From NCBI RefSeq assembly GCF_016908645.1, contig NZ_JAFBEH010000014.1, forward strand, positions 1 through 46,434: DNA of 46,434 bases. The letters are read 5' to 3'. The position numbers were made by a program, and so were the translations under genes. The notes beneath the pieces are model-generated. The model saw only the letters and a list, made by a program, of their open reading frames with translations. It did not search any database and was not told where the DNA came from. Position 1 is the first letter of the stretch. The number at the start of each line of letters is the position of its first letter. Below are positions 42,701-46,434 of this stretch, piece by piece. Source of the stretch: Streptococcus loxodontisalivarius (GTDB taxonomy: Bacteria > Bacillota > Bacilli > Lactobacillales > Streptococcaceae).

Positions 42701-45700
42701 TTCAGAATCAGTATCCGAGTCAGTTTCAGAATCAATTTCAGAATCAGTAAGTGAATCAATCTCAGAGTCAGTATCCGAGTCAGTATCAGAGTCAGTATCT
42801 GAATCATTAAGCGAATCAGTTTCAGAATCAGTATCAGAATCAATCTCTGAATCAACATCAGAATCAGTGAGCGAATCAATTTCTGAATCAACATCAGAAT
42901 CAGTAAGTGAATCAATTTCTGAGTCAGTATCCGAGTCAGTGAGCGAATCAATTTCTGAATCAACATCAGAATCAGTGTCTGAGTCAATTTCTGAATCAAC
43001 ATCAGAATCAGTGAGCGAATCAATCTCTGAATCAGTATCAGAATCAGTAAGCGAATCAATTTCAGAGTCAGTAAGTGAATCAATTTCTGAGTCAACATCA
43101 GAATCAGTAAGTGAATCAATCTCAGAGTCAGTCTCAGAATCATTAAGTGAGTCAATTTCAGAATCATTAAGCGAATCCATCTCTGAGTCAGTATCCGAGT
43201 CATTAAGCGAATCAATTTCTGAGTCAATATCAGAATCAGTGAGCGAATCAATTTCTGAATCAACATCAGAGTCAGTAAGTGAATCCATCTCTGAATCAAC
43301 ATCAGAATCAGTGAGTGAATCGATTTCTGAGTCAATTTCTGAATCAGTGTCAGAATCAATCTCTGAATCAGTATCAGAGTCATTGAGCGAATCAATTTCC
43401 GAGTCAGTATCAGAGTCAGTATCAGAGTCAGTTTCTGAATCCATCTCTGAGTCAGTGTCTGAATCAGTGTCAGAATCAATTTCTGAGTCAGTGTCAGAAT
43501 CAGTGAGCGAGTCAATTTCTGAATCAGTATCAGAATCAGTGAGCGAGTCAATCTCTGAATCAGTATCCGAGTCAGTGAGCGAGTCAATTTCTGAATCAGT
43601 CTCAGAGTCAGTAAGTGAATCAATTTCTGAGTCAGTATCAGAGTCAGTAAGCGAGTCAATTTCTGAATCAGTATCAGAGTCAGCGAGCGAGTCAATTTCT
43701 GAATCAGTATCAGAGTCAGTAAGTGAATCAATTTCAGAGTCAGTATCAGAGTCAGTGAGCGAATCAATCTCTGAGTCAGTATCAGAATCATTGAGCGAAT
43801 CAATTTCAGAATCAGTATCTGAATCAACATCAGAATCATTGAGCGAATCAATTTCTGAGTCAGTATCAGAATCAGTAAGCGAATCAATCTCTGAGTCAGT
43901 GAGCGAATCAATCTCTGAATCAACATCAGAATCAGTGTCTGAGTCAATCTCTGAATCAGTTTCTGAATCATTAAGCGAATCAGTTTCTGAATCATTAAGC
44001 GAATCAATTTCAGAATCAGTATCTGAATCAATCAGCGAATCAATTTCAGAATCAATCTCTGAGTCAGTAAGCGAATCAGTGTCTGAGTCAATCTCTGAAT
44101 CAGTATCAGAATCAGTAAGCGAATCAATTTCTGAGTCAGTATCAGAATCAGTAAGCGAATCAATCTCTGAATCAGTATCAGAGTCAGTGAGCGAATCAAT
44201 TTCTGAATCAACATCAGAATCAGTGTCTGAGTCAATTTCTGAATCAACATCAGAATCAGTGAGCGAATCAATCTCTGAATCAACATCAGAGTCAGTGAGT
44301 GAATCAATTTCTGAGTCAGTATCAGAATCAGTAAGCGAGTCAATCTCTGAATCAACATCAGAATCAGTGAGCGAGTCAATCTCTGAGTCAGTATCAGAAT
44401 CAGTATCAGAGTCAATCTCAGAATCAGTATCAGAGTCAGTAAGTGAATCAATTTCTGAGTCAGTATCAGAGTCAGTGAGCGAATCAGTCTCAGAATCAGT
44501 AAGCGAATCAGTGAGCGAATCAATTTCTGAATCAGTATCAGAGTCCTTAAGCGAATCAATCTCAGAATCCTTAAGCGAATCCATTTCTGAGTCAATATCA
44601 GAGTCCTTAAGCGAATCACTCTCTGAGTCAACATCAGAGTCATTGAGCGAATCAATTTCTGAATCAGTATCTGAGTCAACATCAGAATCAGTGAGCGAGT
44701 CAATTTCTGAGTCAACATCAGAATCAGTGAGCGAGTCAATTTCTGAGTCAGTATCAGAGTCCTTAAGCGAATCAATCTCAGAATCCTTAAGCGAATCCAT
44801 TTCTGAGTCAATATCAGAGTCCTTAAGCGAATCACTCTCTGAGTCAACATCAGAGTCATTGAGCGAATCAATTTCTGAATCAGTATCTGAGTCAACATCA
44901 GAATCAGTGAGCGAGTCAATTTCTGAGTCAACATCAGAATCAGTGAGCGAGTCAATTTCTGAGTCAGTATCTGAATCAATCTCTGAATCAGTGAGCGAGT
45001 CAATTTCTGAATCAATTTCTGAGTCAGTAAGTGAATCAGTGTCTGAGTCAATCTCAGAGTCAATTTCTGAATCAACATCAGAATCAGTGTCCGAGTCAGT
45101 TTCAGAATCAGTCTCAGAATCAGTCTCTGAGTCAGTCTCTGAGTCAGTCTCAGAGTCAGTGTCTGAATCAATCTCAGAATCAGTAAGCGAATCACTCTCT
45201 GAGTCAACATCTGAATCAGTAAGCGAGTCAATCTCTGAGTCAACATCAGAATCAGTGAGCGAATCAATCTCTGAGTCATTATCAGAATCATTAAGCGAAT
45301 CAATCTCTGAATCAGTATCAGAATCAGTGAGCGAATCAATTTCTGAGTCAGTCTCAGAGTCATTAAGCGAATCAATCTCTGAGTCAGTCTCAGAATCAGT
45401 GAGCGAATCAATCTCTGAATCAACATCAGAATCATTAAGCGAATCAATTTCTGAATCAATCTCTGAATCAACATCAGAATCAGTGTCTGAGTCAACATCA
45501 GAATCAGTGAGCGAATCAATCTCTGAGTCAGTATCAGAATCAGTGAGCGAATCAATTTCTGAATCAACATCAGAGTCAGTGAGCGAGTCAATTTCTGAAT
45601 CAGTATCAGAATCAGTGAGCGAGTCAATCTCTGAATCAGTATCAGAATCGGTGAGCGAGTCAATCTCTGAATCAGTATTAGAATCATTAAGCGAGTCAAT

Positions 45701-46271
45701 CTCTGAGTCAGTGTCTGAATCAGTAAGTGAATCAATTTCTGAATCAACATCAGAGTCAGTAAGCGAATCAATCTCTGAGTCATTATCAGAATCATTAAGC
45801 GAGTCAATCTCTGAGTCAACATCAGAATCAGTGAGCGAATCAGTGTCTGAATCAATCTCAGAGTCAGTGTCTGAGTCAACCTCAGAGTCGGTAAGTGAAT
45901 CAATTTCAGAGTCATTAAGCGAGTCAATTTCAGAATCAGTCTCAGAATCATTGAGCGAGTCAATTTCTGAATCAGTATCAGAGTCAGTAAGCGAGTCAAT
46001 TTCTGAGTCAGTCTCAGAATCAGTGAGCGAATCAATTTCAGAGTCAGTAAGTGAATCAATCTCAGGTTCACATACTCAATCTGAATCACACAGCGATTCA
46101 AGCTATCATGTGTCAACATCTGCATCAGCAAACGGTAAGAGCCAAGCTAAACTTCCAAGCACAGGTGAGGAAGATTCAAGCATAGCAGGTTACCTTGGAG
46201 CAGGATTGCTCTTTGCCAGCCTCTTTGCTCGTAAACGTAAAAAAGATGATGGTGAAGAAGATTCCCTTTAA
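36780..46271 (+). CDS. Giant serine-rich repeat glycoprotein adhesin (SRRP, GspB/Srp type), LPXTG-anchored
   Basis: A 3163-residue surface adhesin. Residues 1-92 are a GspB-like signal peptide with KSGKHW at 23-28, a hydrophobic core near 68-88 and likely cleavage near VFA-EE; this type is exported by the accessory SecA2/SecY2 system and O-glycosylated. Then come serine-rich region 1 (about 145-250), a helical stretch (about 253-330), a beta-rich binding region with many T/S/G/N residues (about 345-745), an SdrD-B-like domain (about 780-890; [14 protein letters not shown] and [16 protein letters not shown]), serine-rich region 2 (about 895-3094, tetrads S-E-S-X), and the sorting signal LPSTG at 3125-3129 with a membrane segment and RKRKK tail. 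ATG 36780 is chosen over TTG 36774 by ribosome-site spacing. No glycosyltransferase or accessory Sec gene follows; an IS-like end begins 69 bases after the stop. Confidence 0.93.
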   Translation: MGRKRFDQNFVESSRKTRVKMHKSGKHWVRTLMSQVGLIRFIKGASVERSLKVNDVTAMTDRHSSTITLLKGAIAAGAVVGAGAVTNHEVFAEEDTAVTTELPSTTTALAQTDTVTMTTESSTTSAQPSAEAVTTEEVVDTASIEASSSLSTSESESTSFSASQSLSTSESISSSESISNSESVSQSESVSESVSESISESVSESVSESESTSAASTASSSQATSATTSSVASTDSATSAADASSSADSQSAREELTDAVSVLEDAIADAEARGVDTSAEVQVLANAQALLADDSATALSLSAMAVTVVDKASELDEKQASKVSAVTTLSASGTNGRAASLSSSVTSMTTRQFVQNYGNGTNTAEGLLTVEDGYTAQLNYIKFGSKYFQTISDAVTYFSSNLSSSGNVEFNFTIIDNSTGEGNVLTDGQVEIVTARQPITASSAITVTATDITVTSAEHNNASSVSNFTGNDSLTATGTGTAGETYTITRTTIGSNYKANQQITTGGTQTIRSTGSLSTTVTADSNGTWTWTTTGMNIGDVFTVTSNTDSSVTTTFTVIDKLAPGIYHYNTSTGSYFDTSQKDYVFDLNQSVSEDTVHSGGKSYENWSIYAKDNDIVGSSTLTLTSGKSAGATVTDSTDSNGLTVSTVTLAGGGTLTTQNQPRVTEASRIALSGTATKPGYWEGTYTVTDVSGNTSSQTWTVTVNPTNGSNSTNVANWSSLTSTEKESLEKEVRRANNITGDSDYTVTYVSNTSTTATYTITHNGKTWTVTTPITQSTYTISGKAWNDINKDGLQNSGESNLSAVTVYLTGTTEDGIDIGTRMTTTGADGSYSFADVVPGHYTVSVQSSNYRVVDATNIGTDDTIDNDFSATNQSVSIHVDNANLTHVDAGMYDSVSESQSQSQSESESISQSESTSKSESLSQSESESVSQSESISNSESISNSISESISESVYESVSESISESTSESVSESISESTSESVSESISESVSESVSESISESTSESVSESISESVSESVSESISESVSESVSESISESVSESVSESISESVSESLSESISESVSESVSESISESVSESVSESISESTSESVSESISESVSESVSESISESTSESVSESISESVSESVSESISESVSESVSESISESVSESVSESISESVSESLSESISESVSESVSESISESVSESVSESVSESISESVSESISESVSESVSESISESVSESVSESISESLSESVSESVSESISESVSESVSESVSESVSESVSESVSESVSESISESVSESVSESVSESTSESVSESISESISESVSESLSESVSESLSESVSESVSESVSESVSESISESVSESISESLSESVSESVSESISESLSESVSESVSESISESVSESVSESISESVSESVSESISESTSESVSESVSESVSESISESTSESVSESISESTSESVSESISESVSESVSESISESVSESVSESISESVSESVSESISESVSESVSESISESISESTSESVSESISESVSESISESTSESVSESISESISESLSESISESTSESVSESISESVSESLSESISESVSESVSESTSESVSESISESVSESVSESVSESVSESVSESVSESISESISESLSESVSESVSESLSESISESTSESVSESISESVSESLSESISESVSESVSESTSESVSESISESVSESVSESVSESVSESVSESVSESISESISESLSESVSESVSESLSESISESTSESVSESISESVSESVSESISESVSESISESTSESVSESISESTSESVSESISESVSESVSESISESVSESISESVSESVSESLSESISESTSESVSESISESTSESVSESISESVSESVSESISESISESVSESISESVSESVSESISESVSESVSESISESTSESVSESISESVSESISESVSESISESVSESVSESISESVSESVSESISESVSESASESISESVSESVSESISESVSESVSESISESVSESISESVSESVSESVSESLSESVSESVSESISESTSESVSESISESTSESVSESISESVSESVSESISESTSESVSESISESTSESVSESISESVSESVSESISESVSESISESTSESVSESISESVSESLSESISESLSESISESVSESLSESISESISESVSESISESTSESVSESISESTSESVSESISESISESVSESISESVSESLSESISESVSESVSESVSESISESVSESVSESISESVSESVSESISESVSESVSESISESVSESVSESISESVSESVSESISESVSESVSESISESVSESASESISESVSESVSESISESVSESVSESISESVSESLSESISESVSESTSESLSESISESVSESVSESISESVSESISESTSESVSESISESVSESLSESVSESLSESISESVSESISESISESISESVSESVSESISESVSESVSESISESVSESVSESISESVSESVSESISESTSESVSESISESTSESVSESISESTSESVSESISESVSESVSESISESTSESVSESISESVSESVSESISESVSESVSESISESVSESVSESVSESVSESVSESISESVSESLSESISESLSESISESISESLSESLSESTSESLSESISESVSESTSESVSESISESTSESVSESISESVSESLSESISESLSESISESISESLSESLSESTSESLSESISESVSESTSESVSESISESTSESVSESISESVSESISESVSESISESISESVSESVSESISESISESTSESVSESVSESVSESVSESVSESVSESVSESISESVSESLSESTSESVSESISESTSESVSESISESLSESLSESISESVSESVSESISESVSESLSESISESVSESVSESISESTSESLSESISESISESTSESVSESTSESVSESISESVSESVSESISESTSESVSESISESVSESVSESISESVSESVSESISESVLESLSESISESVSESVSESISESTSESVSESISESLSESLSESISESTSESVSESVSESISESVSESTSESVSESISESLSESISESVSESLSESISESVSESVSESISESVSESVSESISESVSESISGSHTQSESHSDSSYHVSTSASANGKSQAKLPSTGEEDSSIAGYLGAGLLFASLFARKRKKDDGEEDSL
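37210..37535 (+). repeat. Serine-rich region 1 of the adhesin
   Basis: A short, irregular serine-rich stretch (about 105 residues) mixing SES, STS, SSS and TSA runs. It starts the S-E-S-X pattern ([14 protein letters not shown]) but does not keep it, unlike region 2. Confidence 0.85.
39112..39460 (+). other. SdrD-B-like (prealbumin-like, Ca-binding) domain in the adhesin
   Basis: The translation has [18 protein letters not shown], then [12 protein letters not shown], then [18 protein letters not shown] and a closing [16 protein letters not shown]. This is the B-repeat fold of staphylococcal Sdr proteins, where the DINKDG loop binds calcium. It is placed as a rigid unit between the binding region and the long stalk. 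Confidence 0.75.
41413..41988 (+). repeat. 288-bp tandem duplication inside serine-rich region 2
   Basis: Copies 41413-41700 and 41701-41988 agree at 287 of 288 positions; the only difference is a silent TCT/TCA at 41480 versus 41768. 288 nt equals eight 36-nt super-repeats (96 residues). Confidence 0.93.
44535..44966 (+). repeat. 216-bp perfect tandem duplication inside serine-rich region 2
   Basis: Copies 44535-44750 and 44751-44966 are identical over 216 nt, six 36-nt super-repeats (72 residues). Both carry the otherwise rare TCC serine codons before TTA. Confidence 0.93.
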
Positions 46272-46339
46272 TTAATAGAAGGAAATCAGCCAATCTAAAA
46301 ACCTGACCATGCTGCAGGTCAAATGATAAAAGAAAGAAG

Positions 46340-46434
46340 GGCTCTTTGTCAACTGTAGTGGGTTGACTAAATAATTAAGCACGAGAGAGAATCAAATTGG
46401 TTCTCTCTTTTGTTGCGTTCAAAGCGAGAAGAAT
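46340..46434 (+). mobile_element. Start of an ISL3-family-like insertion sequence, truncated by the window edge
   Basis: From 46340 the sequence reads GGCTCTTTGTCAACTG followed by TAGTGGGTTGAC. It shares the GGCTCT...CTGTAGTGGGT pattern with the minus-strand end at 93. About 40 bases inside lies a 9-bp hairpin (GAGAGAATC/GGTTCTCTC, about 46383-46406) followed by TTTT, which could stop outside transcription entering the transposase gene. No transposase codons are in the window. Confidence 0.55.

Larger units (their letters stand above)
39463..46062 (+). repeat. Serine-rich region 2: 6.6 kb of S-E-S-X tetrapeptide repeats
   Basis: About 550 tetrads of 12 nt in which X is V, I, T, L or rarely A. 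X follows a three-step order, I, then V/T/L, then V, giving a 36-nt super-period. The serine after glutamate is nearly always TCA (rarely TCG/TCC), while the serine before glutamate is TCA, TCT, AGC or AGT. Only isolated changes occur, such as S to Y near 39643 and S to L near 45678. The repeat forms the extended glycosylated stalk of the adhesin. Confidence 0.95.

Noticed and set aside
39463..46062. CRISPR-like array
   Set aside because: The repeats are contiguous, in frame and coding, with no unique spacers and no cas genes.
39628..46131. Long minus-strand open frames (up to 1719 codons) across the adhesin repeat as possible genes
   Set aside because: They follow from the 12-nt repeat lacking stops in two antisense frames; there is no ribosome site or promoter, and composition is the mirror of the sense repeat. 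Kept only as a finding about strand-encoded SD/SE repeats.

Overview
The window is a low-GC Firmicute chromosome segment. Gene content and order (ppc–ftsW–tuf–tpiA, prfB–ftsE–ftsX, a yybP-ykoY/Mn-exporter unit, a GspB-like serine-rich repeat adhesin) point to a streptococcus, most likely the salivarius/thermophilus/vestibularis group; the species call is inference. It is mainly core chromosome with compact operons, clear intrinsic terminators and sigma-A type promoters. No tRNA, rRNA, CRISPR or prophage genes were seen.

Layout. 1-93: outer end of an ISL3-like insertion sequence that leaves the window on the left, with a strong leftward promoter carrying a catabolite-response-like box next to it. 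178-1644 (-): YbaK/EbsC-type deacylase and an anchored GH25 muramidase. 1814-4205 (+): two tandem MetE-C-like methionine synthases (YxjG/YxjH type), each with its own MetR/MtaR-like box at exactly the same distance from its promoter. 4344-5244 (+): ECF S-component plus DUF4430 lipoprotein. 5245-5652: mosaic of intergenic hairpins. 5653-7446 (-): PepF. 7609-14711 (+): ppc, ftsW, a collapsed ECF sigma/anti-sigma locus, tuf, tpiA. 14865-18335 (-): FemABX/MurMN-type ligase coupled to a HAD phosphatase, then an HD phosphohydrolase. 18498-24577 (+): OatA-like acetyltransferase, DUF1934 protein with a CDF transporter, then a Mn riboswitch with a P-type Mn/Ca exporter. 24624-25481 (-): metallophosphoesterase. 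25584-29861 (+): queG, prfB (programmed frameshift), a second hairpin mosaic, ftsE-ftsX. 29903-32054 (-): PrsW-like protease, alpha/beta hydrolase, MBL-fold hydrolase. 32200-36447: butA, an ATP-grasp/esterase cassette with a second convergent esterase, and a rhodanese. 36780-46271 (+): a 3163-residue serine-rich repeat adhesin. 46340-46434: start of another ISL3-like element.

How the parts relate. Cell envelope and division functions are over-represented (muramidase, FtsW, MurMN-like ligase, OatA, FtsEX, PrsW-like protease, adhesin). Two metal/cofactor themes appear: Mn homeostasis (riboswitch plus exporter, CDF transporter) and methionine/B12 (two B12-independent methyltransferases, a possible cofactor importer, and QueG, which uses cobalamin).

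The parts most worth a second look are: (a) the adhesin's 6.6-kb repeat, with nested periods of 12, 36, 216 and 288 nt, position-specific serine codons and kilobase-long open antisense frames; (b) two mosaics made of successive three-base-loop palindromes sharing a 50-bp core; (c) the deletion scar that fused the start of an ECF sigma gene to the end of its anti-sigma gene while keeping the ECF-type promoter; and (d) the paired LysR-type boxes of the methionine genes.
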